A stretch of 64,000 bases of DNA from Stieleria tagensis (GTDB lineage Bacteria; Planctomycetota; Planctomycetia; Pirellulales; Pirellulaceae), in the NCBI RefSeq assembly GCF_024129865.1, contig NZ_JAMYFE010000066.1:91942-155941 (forward strand), read 5' to 3'. Shown here in pieces: positions 19,490-28,217 of the stretch (its first letter is position 1; every line of letters begins with the position of its first letter). Below the pieces are notes generated by a model. The model made no database searches. It was not told the origin of the DNA and saw only the letters and a list, made by a program, of their open reading frames with translations. The translations under genes were made by a program, and so were the position numbers.

Positions 19490-20173
19490 ATGTATCAACT
19501 CAATTCCGTTACGCAGACCTACGAACGTCGAGGCCAGATCGTCACGGCACTCGACAATTCCGATCTTACGATTCCCGACAACGACTTCATTGCGATCGTT
19601 GGACCGAGTGGAAGTGGCAAGACGACTCTACTGTCCGTTCTTGGCGGAATGCTCGCGCCGTCAACGGGTGACGTGATGCTCGATGGCGAATCATTGTACG
19701 ACTTGTCCGTGGAAGAACGCACGGCGCTGCGGGGCCGCAAGATTGGCTTCGTCTTCCAGTCTTTCAACTTGATCTCCTGGCTGACCGCTCGCGAAAACGT
19801 GCAAATCCCACTGATGCTGTCTGGCAAAACCGCCAAACAACAAGAAGAGCGTGCGATGGAAATGCTCGACCGCGTTGGGTTGTCCGATCGAACCGATCAC
19901 CGTCCGTCAGAAATGAGTCAAGGCCAGCAACAACGAGTTGCGTTGGCACGGACGCTCGCCAATGACCCGCAAATTATCTTGGCTGACGAACCGACCGGAA
20001 ATCTCGATTCAGAAACGCGGCAACAAGTGATGAGCTATCTGAATGAATTTCACCAAGACGGACGCACGATCGTCATGGTCACCCACGACGCCGACACCGC
20101 CGCATTCGCACACCGAACCATCCGCTTGGTCGCCGGAGTCACCCACGAGGTCGCCATGGCAGAAGCAGCGTGA
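19490..20173 (+). CDS. ABC transporter ATP-binding protein (LolD/MacB type)
   Basis: The protein has 227 residues, the usual length for this group. Walker A is GPSGSGKT near 39-46, the Q loop is VFQSFNLI, the signature reads [14 protein letters not shown] (SQGQQ in place of the standard LSGGQ), Walker B is IILADEP and the switch His is in VMVTHD. The altered signature motif is typical of LolD/MacB-like ATPases. It energises the permease encoded just upstream. Confidence 0.9.
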   Translation: MYQLNSVTQTYERRGQIVTALDNSDLTIPDNDFIAIVGPSGSGKTTLLSVLGGMLAPSTGDVMLDGESLYDLSVEERTALRGRKIGFVFQSFNLISWLTARENVQIPLMLSGKTAKQQEERAMEMLDRVGLSDRTDHRPSEMSQGQQQRVALARTLANDPQIILADEPTGNLDSETRQQVMSYLNEFHQDGRTIVMVTHDADTAAFAHRTIRLVAGVTHEVAMAEAA

Positions 20174-20251
20174 GAGGGGGTGAAAAGGAGAGAAGGAGTT
20201 TGGGAGAAATTGCGCTCATTGTCTGCCAGCTCCCAACTCCCAACTAAAAAA

Positions 20252-20276
20252 CTGACGGCTGCCATTCAGCCGTCAG
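20252..20276 (+). terminator. 10-bp hairpin downstream of the ABC genes
   Basis: CTGACGGCTG (20252-20261) pairs perfectly with CAGCCGTCAG (20267-20276) around a five-base loop. It follows a CTCCCAACTCCCAACT repeat (20230-20245). There is no U tract, so it may be a partial terminator or processing site between the ABC pair and the methyltransferase gene. Confidence 0.5.
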
Positions 20277-20357
20277 CTAGGTTCCCGGACCGCGTCACTC
20301 ACCAGCCGACGCGCCGGGAGCCGTTTTTCGCCTTCCAACCCAAAGATTGACTTTCCT

Positions 20358-21119
20358 ATGGCACTCATTGAAGAATTTGAACGCACCGGATCGTGGCTTT
20401 TCCGCTGGCGCAGCTATTTACCCTTCGTGTTCTTACCGTTGATCGTGACCGCGGCACTGCGATATCCCGTGATTGAATTGCATCCCAATTTGCATTTCGT
20501 CTGGAGCATCATCAGTCTCGGCGTTTCGCTAGTGGGATTAGCGATTCGCTGTCACGCGGTCGGATATGCGGCCGACGGAACTTCGGGTCGCAACACCAAA
20601 ACACAAGTTGCCGAAACACTCAACACTTCCGGCTTCTACTCGGTCGTCCGGCATCCACTGTACCTCGGCAACTTCTTGATTGCCCTGGGCATCGTGTTGC
20701 ATTCCGCTGCCCACTGGTTGGTCGTGGTCTACCTGATGGCATTCGCGTTGTATTACGAACGCATCATGTTCACCGAGGAAGCGTTCTTGCGAAAAAAGTT
20801 TGGCCGTGTATTCACCGATTGGTCCAATCGCACGCCCGCGTTCGTACCTAGACTTCGACAATGGAAGTCGGCCGAACTGCCGTTGGACATCCCCAAAGTC
20901 ATTCGAGCCGAATCTGCTGCCGTCGCGGTCATCGCATTGACTTTCCCAGCATTGGAATTGGCGATGCACGAAGCTCAGCAAGGCAACGTCGCCATCGAGA
21001 AATCGTGGTACATCCTGCTCGGCAGCGGTATTCTTCTCTACATCATCGCTCGGGTCATGAAACGGCAACTCCGACGATGGCTCAAGTACGAGCGAATTTT
21101 GTACGAGGCCGCAAAGTGA
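20358..21119 (+). CDS. Membrane methyltransferase of the ICMT/PEMT superfamily
   Basis: The protein has 253 residues with about five membrane helices. The conserved SAM-binding segment is present: SVVRHPLYLGNFLIALG (RHPxYxG motif near 96-112), followed by ERIMFTEEAFLRKKFG (E-E-x-x-L-x-x-x-F-G). These identify the isoprenylcysteine carboxyl methyltransferase / phospholipid methyltransferase fold. Such genes occur often beside P-type ATPases and metal efflux genes. Here the P1B ATPase starts 12 bases after the stop, suggesting tight coexpression. The substrate is unknown; a membrane lipid or a modified Cys is possible. Confidence 0.8.
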   Translation: MALIEEFERTGSWLFRWRSYLPFVFLPLIVTAALRYPVIELHPNLHFVWSIISLGVSLVGLAIRCHAVGYAADGTSGRNTKTQVAETLNTSGFYSVVRHPLYLGNFLIALGIVLHSAAHWLVVVYLMAFALYYERIMFTEEAFLRKKFGRVFTDWSNRTPAFVPRLRQWKSAELPLDIPKVIRAESAAVAVIALTFPALELAMHEAQQGNVAIEKSWYILLGSGILLYIIARVMKRQLRRWLKYERILYEAAK

Positions 21120-21131
21120 GATCGACCTACT

Positions 21132-23597
21132 ATGAAAAAAGAAAAAATTGAACTCAATCTGCTTCTCCCCACGGTCAAAGATGCGGACGATTTGTGCATC
21201 AGGCGGTTGGCGGAGCTGCTACAAAGCAAAGCAGGAATCGACGCAGCACATTCTCTCAAGCCGAGTGACGAAAGCCGTGGACAAATCTGTGTACATTTCG
21301 ACCCGAGCGTGGTTTCGACGGGCGAGGTTCGCGAATTGGCACGTCGAGCTGGGGCAGAGCTTGACCAACGCTACGGGCATTGGCATAAGCGAGTTGGGCC
21401 GATGCACGCAGGCAGAGCATCCGCCGTCGAATCGCGTTTGGCTCGCATCGACGGTGTCATCGAATCAGTGGTCTCGCCGGACGGAGCCGTTCGAGTCGAA
21501 TTTGATCGTCAAACAACCGACGCTTCGTCGATCGCAAGGGCACTGAATGATTGGTCATCGTCTGACCTGCAAGTTCGCGGCGAACTTGAGGGTCATCGGC
21601 ATGACGACGAAGGCCACGAGGACGATCACGACCATGCCGATCATGATCACGCGCACGGCGGCATCTTCGGACCGAAGTCGGAGTTGATCTTTGCGATCCT
21701 TTGCGGCGTTTTTCTGTTGGTCGGTTGGCTGATCGAAACCTTCGCAGAACTGAACGAGTGGATTCCGCTGGGGTGCTACATCGCCGCTTACCTGTTCGGT
21801 GGCTACTATACCGTCATCGAAGCAGTCGAGAAAATCCGAGCGGGCAAGTTTGAGATCGACTTCTTGATGATCGTGGCTGCCGCCGGTGCTGCGTCGCTGG
21901 GGGCGTGGGCCGAAGGTGCGTTGCTGTTGTTCCTGTTCAGCATCGGCCACGCCTTGGAAGGCTACGCGATGGGGCGAGCAAAACGTGCCATCGAAGCCTT
22001 GTCCGAACTGGCACCAAAGGCAGCACGGGTTCAACGCGATGGCAACGAATCAGAAATCTCAGTCGAAGACCTGGTCGTTGGCGACATCGTCATCATCAAA
22101 CCTGACGAACGAGTCCCCGCAGACGGTTTCGTGACCGCCGGCGAGTCCAGCATCAACCAAGCACCGATCACAGGCGAGAGCGTGCCCGTCGACAAACGCC
22201 CTGTCGCGGACGTTGCCGATGCCGCATCCGATCCCGAGTCGCTTCCGCCAGAACATCGTGCCTTCGCTGGAACGATCAATCAATCGGGGTCGCTCGAAAT
22301 CCAAGTCACCAAGCTCGCATCCGAAAACACACTGGCCCGTGTCGTCACGATGGTCAGCGAAGCAGAAACGCGGGTGTCACCAACGCAGAAGTTCACCAAG
22401 AAGTTCGAGCGATACTTTGTCCCGTCAGTCATTGCCGGTGTCCTACTGTTGATGTTCGCACCGCTCGTCATCGACGAAACCTTCAGCGAATCGTTCTACC
22501 GAGCGATGGCGGTTCTAGTCGCCGCCAGCCCCTGTGCGCTCGCGATCGCAACGCCCAGTGCGGTGCTCAGCGGCGTCGCCCGAGCGGCACGCGGCGGTAT
22601 CCTCGTCAAAGGTGGCGGGCCACTGGAAAGCCTTGGCAGTCTCAATGCAATCGCGTTCGACAAAACCGGAACGCTCACCGAGGGCGAACCCAAAGTCACC
22701 GACGTTCGCACCGCTGACGGTGTTGATGAGACCGAATTGTTGAGAACCGCTATCGCAGTAGAAGACCTCAGCAAACATCCGCTTGCCAAAGCCGTGGTCC
22801 GCGACGGATTAAAAAGACTGGATGACGGTCTTACGATTCCGGATGCTACTGATTTGCAGAGCATCACCGGGCGCGGCATTCAAGCGACGGTCGAAGAAGA
22901 CATCGTCCATATTGGCAAAGACGACTTGTTCGCCGAAGTCGAGGGGCCACCGCTACCAGACAGCGTTCGCAAGATTGTTGAATCGCTCGAAGAGAATGGA
23001 CGCACGACTATGATCGTCCGACGCGGCGATCGTTACCTCGGCGTCATCGGTTTGATGGACACACCGCGTGAGGCTTCCAAGCGAACGATCTCGCGGCTTC
23101 GCGAACTTGGAATCGAGCGGATGATTATGATCTCAGGCGACAACCAAAAGGTCGCCAATGCGGTCGCGAAGGAAGTCGGTCTCGACGAAGCCCGCGGCGA
23201 CTTGATGCCCGACGATAAGGTCAACGAAATCAAAAAGCTGCAAAGCGAAGGCGGTGTCGCAATGGTCGGCGACGGAGTCAACGATGCACCCGCGATGGCA
23301 TCCGCCTCAGTCGGCATCGCGATGGGAGCCGCCGGCAGCGATGTCGCCCTCGAAACCGCCGACGTCGCACTGATGGCCGACAACCTCGACCACTTGCCGC
23401 TGGCGATCGGACTCAGCCGCGCCACACGCCGCATCATCCGTCAAAACCTCTGGATGAGTCTCGGCATGGTCGCGTTCCTCGTCCCCGCCACGATCCTCGG
23501 TCTCAATATTGGCCCCGCAGTTGCATTGCACGAAGGCAGCACGCTCGTCGTCGTCTTCAACGCATTGCGTTTACTTGCTTATAAACCGAAATTTTAA
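21132..23597 (+). CDS. P1B-4-type heavy-metal-transporting ATPase
   Basis: The protein has 821 residues. The N-terminus holds two degenerate HMA-like segments without CxxC, then a His/Asp-rich stretch (about 155-180, GHEDDHDHADHDHAHGG). The membrane metal-site motif is S466-P467-C468 (SPCALAIATP) rather than CPC. The phosphorylation motif DKTGTLTEG starts at D510, the hinge is GDGVNDAPAMA, and the last helix carries HEGST at H800. SPC together with HEGxT marks the P1B-4 subgroup, known to move Co(II), Fe(II) or Zn(II). It pumps from the cytoplasm to the periplasm. It is the last gene of the plus-strand metal operon and convergent with the CDF gene. Confidence 0.88.
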   Translation: MKKEKIELNLLLPTVKDADDLCIRRLAELLQSKAGIDAAHSLKPSDESRGQICVHFDPSVVSTGEVRELARRAGAELDQRYGHWHKRVGPMHAGRASAVESRLARIDGVIESVVSPDGAVRVEFDRQTTDASSIARALNDWSSSDLQVRGELEGHRHDDEGHEDDHDHADHDHAHGGIFGPKSELIFAILCGVFLLVGWLIETFAELNEWIPLGCYIAAYLFGGYYTVIEAVEKIRAGKFEIDFLMIVAAAGAASLGAWAEGALLLFLFSIGHALEGYAMGRAKRAIEALSELAPKAARVQRDGNESEISVEDLVVGDIVIIKPDERVPADGFVTAGESSINQAPITGESVPVDKRPVADVADAASDPESLPPEHRAFAGTINQSGSLEIQVTKLASENTLARVVTMVSEAETRVSPTQKFTKKFERYFVPSVIAGVLLLMFAPLVIDETFSESFYRAMAVLVAASPCALAIATPSAVLSGVARAARGGILVKGGGPLESLGSLNAIAFDKTGTLTEGEPKVTDVRTADGVDETELLRTAIAVEDLSKHPLAKAVVRDGLKRLDDGLTIPDATDLQSITGRGIQATVEEDIVHIGKDDLFAEVEGPPLPDSVRKIVESLEENGRTTMIVRRGDRYLGVIGLMDTPREASKRTISRLRELGIERMIMISGDNQKVANAVAKEVGLDEARGDLMPDDKVNEIKKLQSEGGVAMVGDGVNDAPAMASASVGIAMGAAGSDVALETADVALMADNLDHLPLAIGLSRATRRIIRQNLWMSLGMVAFLVPATILGLNIGPAVALHEGSTLVVVFNALRLLAYKPKF

Positions 23598-23611
23598 GTG
23601 GAGAACTCTAC

Positions 23612-23746
23612 GTGGAAAACGACCGGCCAAGACATAACAAAAATGACGATCAACCCGACGATACGAAGCATGTTCAAGGTATTCGTCGCGGCCGTTACAT
23701 CGAAATCACGAGCCTGATCTACATCAGTCGCCCCTTCGCTTGGTGA
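23612..23746 (+). CDS. Possible 44-residue protein after the P1B ATPase
   Basis: A GTG-initiated frame 14 bases after the ATPase stop, with GGAG eight bases before it, encodes 44 residues. It is very polar at first (NDRPRHNKNDDQPDD) and ends in RRGRYIEITSLIYISRPFAW. It overlaps the 3' end of the convergent CDF gene by 28 bases. It may be a true small protein or the scar of a rearrangement that also shortened the CDF gene. Low confidence. Confidence 0.3.
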   Translation: MENDRPRHNKNDDQPDDTKHVQGIRRGRYIEITSLIYISRPFAW

Positions 23747-24579
23747 CCGATGACGTGCCCGTCGGCAATGGTCATGTCTGCAGCTACCTCGATATGAACG
23801 TCTGCAAAGTACTCCAATCCAGATTTGCGGCCCCAGAAATTTTCGACACCTAGCACTCCATCCACCTCAAAAAGTACCGTTCGCAATTGACTCACGAGTT
23901 CTTCATCCGCCTGCGCGTCCATCAATTCATGAGTACTCTGACGCAGCTGATTAATAGCGGTCCACAAGATCGCCGCGACCACGACCAGTGAGGCGACTTC
24001 ATCGGCCCAAATGTACGCTGGTCCGCCAATCCGGATGGTCGCAAGACCGAGTAGCACTGCCAGGGAACACAGTGCATCGCTACGATGGTCCCATGCCCCC
24101 GCGATGATCGACATCGACCCCGTCTCCCGGCCAACGCGTATCTTGTATCGATAGAGAACTTCTTTCACGAGCACATTGCCACCCGCAATCCACAAAGTCC
24201 AAGCTGGTGGAATGACATGCGATTGTGAAAACCGGCTAATTGCTTCCCAGCCTATCCATATGGCGGAAACGATGATCAGTACCGCAACGTTCGAACCGGC
24301 AACCGCTTCGATTCGGGTATGCCCGTAGGGATGCTCTTCGTCGGCTGGTTTCTGCGCCACGCGAAGGGCGAAGATAACCACGCACGAGGTGAGCACATCA
24401 CCGATCGAGTTGGCAGCGTCGGATAGCAACGCGAAGGAATGTCCCACCAAGCCGCCGACCAGTTTGATGATTGCGAGGGAAAGGTTGACTAGCAATCCTA
24501 GTACAGCGGCGTGTGTGGCATCGCGATAGGGTGAGCGAGCAGTGGCATTCACACTATGGGGCCAACTGGTGTTCGCCAT
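23719..24579 (-). CDS. Cation diffusion facilitator (CDF), C-terminally short
   Basis: The protein has 286 residues with six membrane helices (about 22-210). Metal-site helices read HSFALLSDAANSIGD (TM2) and WDHRSDALCSLAV (TM5), giving the HxxxD/DxxxD pairs of Zn/Fe/Mn-type CDF antiporters. A cytoplasmic domain starts near 215 (GVLGVENFWGRKSGLEYFADVHIEV) but stops at GHVIGHQAKGRLM, before the last β-strand with the closing H-x-x-P normally seen. The stop is followed by further in-frame stops, so the end looks truncated. TTG at 24585 is open; the ATG at 24579 is preferred. The start overlaps the cytochrome gene by 26 bases. Confidence 0.8.
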   Translation of the reverse strand: MANTSWPHSVNATARSPYRDATHAAVLGLLVNLSLAIIKLVGGLVGHSFALLSDAANSIGDVLTSCVVIFALRVAQKPADEEHPYGHTRIEAVAGSNVAVLIIVSAIWIGWEAISRFSQSHVIPPAWTLWIAGGNVLVKEVLYRYKIRVGRETGSMSIIAGAWDHRSDALCSLAVLLGLATIRIGGPAYIWADEVASLVVVAAILWTAINQLRQSTHELMDAQADEELVSQLRTVLFEVDGVLGVENFWGRKSGLEYFADVHIEVAADMTIADGHVIGHQAKGRLM

Positions 24580-25057
24580 CGGCAAAATCTTGGTGACACG
24601 CGTTGCAGTTTTGAATCATCGTGCGATATGCGACTTCAGAATCGGCCTGATTCTTCTGTTTGGCAGCTTGGTAAAGTTGCCCGCCAAATTTGCGAACGGT
24701 CGTCGCATGCTGGTTCCAATCTTGCGATTCTGACGCTGAGCCTCGGAACAAAAGCAAATTGCCTCCCTCTGCCAAAATCAGTGAATCCGACTTGATGCTT
24801 TTCCAATTCGCGTTGTCTTTCTCAGAGATCGCCATCGACTCTTTGAGTCGCTTGTAGGTCGGTTGAAAGACGTACTCCATGAACTCGTGCATATCGCCCT
24901 CCACCGGAACCAGCTCCGATTTCAATTCATTGCTGGGTTCAACGCTCGGTGCCTGGGCGAAAGTCGCTGGAATCGGAGCTCGCGTTAAAATAATTAACGA
25001 CGCGATTGCCGGAACAAGTAACATCCCAAGTGTCAGTGCAAAACGGTTGGTCTTCAT
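24554..25057 (-). CDS. Exported c-type cytochrome-like protein
   Basis: The protein has 167 residues with an N-terminal signal or anchor helix (about 6-30). It ends with a helical region carrying one haem-binding motif, CNACH, 19 residues from the C-terminus, in the layout of class II (cytochrome c'-like) four-helix proteins: long helices then CxxCH near the end. A GTG directly before the ATG is also open. AAAGGAAC lies about ten bases upstream of the ATG. It sits between the RND pump gene and the CDF gene on the minus strand, and its end overlaps the CDF start. A role in periplasmic electron transfer or metal redox is plausible but not shown. Confidence 0.75.
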   Translation of the reverse strand: MKTNRFALTLGMLLVPAIASLIILTRAPIPATFAQAPSVEPSNELKSELVPVEGDMHEFMEYVFQPTYKRLKESMAISEKDNANWKSIKSDSLILAEGGNLLLFRGSASESQDWNQHATTVRKFGGQLYQAAKQKNQADSEVAYRTMIQNCNACHQDFADGEHQLAP

Positions 25058-25096
25058 CACGAAGGGTTCCTTTGAAGGGAGAGGGACAAAAAAGTT

Positions 25097-28000
25097 TTAG
25101 TGGACGAACTGAGTCTTATCGTACGCTTCGGGCTCAACCTGTTTCGGCTCGAACCAGCGATAAATCGTCGGCAATACCAACAACGTTAAAGCCGTCGACG
25201 TGATCAAGCCTCCAATGACCACTGTTGCCAGAGGCCGTTGGACTTCGGCACCGGAGCTTGACGAGAGTGCCATCGGAACGAATCCCAACGCACCGCACAT
25301 GGCCGTCATCAGAACCGGACGCAATCGGTCGATCGCACCAATGATGACCGCATCACGTTGCGAATCGCCGGCATGACGTAAGTGCCGGACGTGCTCGATC
25401 AACACGACACCATTCATCACTGCGATACCGAACAATGCGATGAATCCGACGCCCGCAGAGATCGAGAATGGCAAATCGCGTGCCCACAGGGCAAGCACAC
25501 CACCGGTCGCGGCAATGGGCACGTTTAAATAGATCAGCATCGCCAATTTGACCGAACTGAAGGTCATGTACAGCAATGCAAAGATTAAGGTCAGCGCGAC
25601 CGGGACTGCGATGGCTAAACGCCCGGTCGCTTGTTGCAGATTCTCGAATTGCCCGCCCCAGCGGAGCATGTAGCCCGGCGGCAACTCTACCCGTTGGTCA
25701 ACGACTGCTTGGGCTTCGGCGACAAAACCGGCCAAGTCACGTCCACGCACGTTGCACTGAACGAGCAATCGACGGCGAACCGCGTCACGGCTGATTTCAA
25801 CCGGACCATCTTCGGTGACAATATCGGCGAGTTGCGAGATCGGGATGGGCCGGCCGTGGGCGTCGTCCACTTTCAACGCCAAGAGCTGGTCGGTGTTCTC
25901 GCGAGACTCAGGTCGCAATCGAACTTGCAAAGGGAAACGCCGCTGGCCCTCGAACACTTGACCGACCTGGATTCCGCCGACCGAACTGACGGCATCGAGC
26001 ACCTCTCGCGTGTTGATGCCGTAACGAGCCAAATCCTGCCGCCGAACTTTGACTCGCAAGTACGAGAGCCCGGCGATCTGTTGGGCCGCGACATCGGCCG
26101 CCCCTTCGACTTGATTGAGGGCGCGGACGAGTTCATCGCCCTTGACCTTCAGCACATCGAGATCATCGCCATACAAGCTCAGTCCAATGTCGCTTCGCAC
26201 GCCCGCTACCAACTCTTGGACTCGCAATTCGATCGGCTGCGTGAAGCTAAACGCGTTACCGGGCACCTCCTTGATCAACGCGGCTTGCATCTCTTCGATC
26301 AAATCGGCCTTGGATCTTCCCTCGCCGTATTCGGCATGCGGGTCGAGTCTGACAAAGATGTCCGTCTGGTAAACTCCCATGGGATCGTTAGCGATCTCCG
26401 GACGGCCCGTCTTGGAAACCACTGTCTCGACTTGAGGAAATTTCAATAGGGTTCGTTCCATCGCTTTGGTCATCTCGATCGACGTTTCGAGCGACACGCT
26501 GGGCAACCGCGTCGCTTGGATCGCGATGTCTCCCTCGTCTAATTTGGGGACAAATTCGACGCCGAATCCGCTGGCCAGGAACACACTGCCCACAAACAAG
26601 ACGACCGAACCGACGAACATCGGGAGCGGCCGCTTCATCGCGAACATCAGCATCGGTCGATAAGTTGATTTCAATCCACGAACCACAAACGTCTCACGCT
26701 GTTTCACCCGCCGGGCCAAAAACAAAGATGCCAAAACAGGCATCACGGTCACCGACAGGATCAACGCCGAGGAGAGTGCCGTCATGAAGGTGAATGCCAT
26801 CGGACGAAACATCTTGCCTTCCATGCCTTGCAAACTCAGGATCGGAAGAAACACGATGATCACGATCAGCCCGGCAAAGAGAATTGGCTTCCCAACTTCC
26901 TTTGCCGACTCGCGGAAGACACCTTCGGGAACGTGATCGCCGTCGTGTTCTTTTTGATATTGCATCGCCCGTCGAACACAGTTTTCGACCATCACCACGG
27001 CCCCGTCAACGATTACCCCGAAGTCAACCGCCCCGAGGCTCATCAGGTTGGCTGATACACCGGCATAGCGCATCGCGATCAACGCACACATTGCCGACAA
27101 CGGAATTGCCGCAGCAACGATCAATCCGGCTCGGACATCACCCAAAAGCACAAACAAGGTCACGATGACGAGGATCACGCCGAGTCCGATATTTTCGCCA
27201 ACGGTGTGAATCGTCTTGGCGACCAGTTCCGTCCGATCGTAGAACGTGTCGATCACAATGCCTTCGGGCAGCGTCTTCTGAATTTCCGTTATCTTGGCCT
27301 TCACATCGCCGACGACCTGACGAGAATTGCCCCCCATCAACATCATCACCATGCCGATAACCGCCTCGCGGTTGCCGTCGCGTGTCACAGCACCCTGGCG
27401 TAACATCGGGGCAAATTCGACTCTTGCAATGTCGGCGATGCGAATCGGCGTCCCTTCCCGACTGTCCAAAACAATCATTCGAATGTCGTCGAGCGAGCTG
27501 ACTAATCCTTCGCCCCGAATTAACCTCTGCTCGGCATTGTGCGCAATGTACCCGCCGCCGGCGTTTCCGTTGTTCTGTTCCAAAGCATCCATGACCTGGG
27601 TCAAAGAAATGTCATAGTTTTGCAGTTTGGCAGGGTCGATCTGTACCTCGTACGTCTTTAATGCTCCGCCGAAAGTGTTGACTTCGATGACCCCCGGAAC
27701 GCTGCGAAGTTGAAACGCGATCTGCCAATCCAACACGGTGCGCAGATCGGTCAACGAATGGTCAAATCCTGGCTCCGCGCGGACTTCGAATTGGTATATT
27801 TCGCTCATGCCCGTCGCAATCGGTCCGAGTTCGGGCGTCCCCATTCCTGGCGGAATGTCTTCGCGAGCTTTCAGTAATCTTTCGCTGATTAAGTTCCTCG
27901 CCCAGTAGATATCGGTCCCGTCTTCGAATGCAACCGTGACGGCTGACAATCCAAACCGGCTAATCGACCGAATCTCGTCGACCTTGGGGATACCGCTCAT

Positions 28001-28216
28001 CGCGTTCTCGATCGGGAATGTGATGAACTGTTCGACCTCGACCGGACCGAGAGCGGGCGAGTTGGTAAGGACCTGCACTTGCACGTTCGTCAGGTCGGGA
28101 ACCGCGTCGAGCGGGATCGTTGCGGCGGCGAAAAAGCCCATGCCGAGGATCGCCAAAGACAATAAGATGACGATGAAGCGGTTGTTAAGAGAAAAATCGA
28201 TGAGAAAGTTGACCAT
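25097..28216 (-). CDS. czcA: CzcA-type heavy-metal RND efflux pump
   Basis: The protein has 1039 residues and the full RND layout. The fourth membrane helix reads AVDFGVIVDGAVVMVENCVRR, matching the DFG...VDGAVVMVEN form of divalent-metal (Co/Zn/Cd/Ni) exporters, so a divalent substrate is likely. The adaptor gene stop lies one base before this ATG (GAATAAGATG), showing tight translational coupling. It is a minus-strand operon member with the adaptor upstream and the cytochrome and CDF genes downstream. The czcA name describes the family type; the exact metal is not proven. Confidence 0.88.
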   Translation of the reverse strand: MVNFLIDFSLNNRFIVILLSLAILGMGFFAAATIPLDAVPDLTNVQVQVLTNSPALGPVEVEQFITFPIENAMSGIPKVDEIRSISRFGLSAVTVAFEDGTDIYWARNLISERLLKAREDIPPGMGTPELGPIATGMSEIYQFEVRAEPGFDHSLTDLRTVLDWQIAFQLRSVPGVIEVNTFGGALKTYEVQIDPAKLQNYDISLTQVMDALEQNNGNAGGGYIAHNAEQRLIRGEGLVSSLDDIRMIVLDSREGTPIRIADIARVEFAPMLRQGAVTRDGNREAVIGMVMMLMGGNSRQVVGDVKAKITEIQKTLPEGIVIDTFYDRTELVAKTIHTVGENIGLGVILVIVTLFVLLGDVRAGLIVAAAIPLSAMCALIAMRYAGVSANLMSLGAVDFGVIVDGAVVMVENCVRRAMQYQKEHDGDHVPEGVFRESAKEVGKPILFAGLIVIIVFLPILSLQGMEGKMFRPMAFTFMTALSSALILSVTVMPVLASLFLARRVKQRETFVVRGLKSTYRPMLMFAMKRPLPMFVGSVVLFVGSVFLASGFGVEFVPKLDEGDIAIQATRLPSVSLETSIEMTKAMERTLLKFPQVETVVSKTGRPEIANDPMGVYQTDIFVRLDPHAEYGEGRSKADLIEEMQAALIKEVPGNAFSFTQPIELRVQELVAGVRSDIGLSLYGDDLDVLKVKGDELVRALNQVEGAADVAAQQIAGLSYLRVKVRRQDLARYGINTREVLDAVSSVGGIQVGQVFEGQRRFPLQVRLRPESRENTDQLLALKVDDAHGRPIPISQLADIVTEDGPVEISRDAVRRRLLVQCNVRGRDLAGFVAEAQAVVDQRVELPPGYMLRWGGQFENLQQATGRLAIAVPVALTLIFALLYMTFSSVKLAMLIYLNVPIAATGGVLALWARDLPFSISAGVGFIALFGIAVMNGVVLIEHVRHLRHAGDSQRDAVIIGAIDRLRPVLMTAMCGALGFVPMALSSSSGAEVQRPLATVVIGGLITSTALTLLVLPTIYRWFEPKQVEPEAYDKTQFVH

Positions 28217-28217
28217 C

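Noticed and set aside
25631..26449. 272-codon plus-strand frame
   Set aside because: Antisense shadow of the CzcA-type pump, whose motifs and length are unambiguous.
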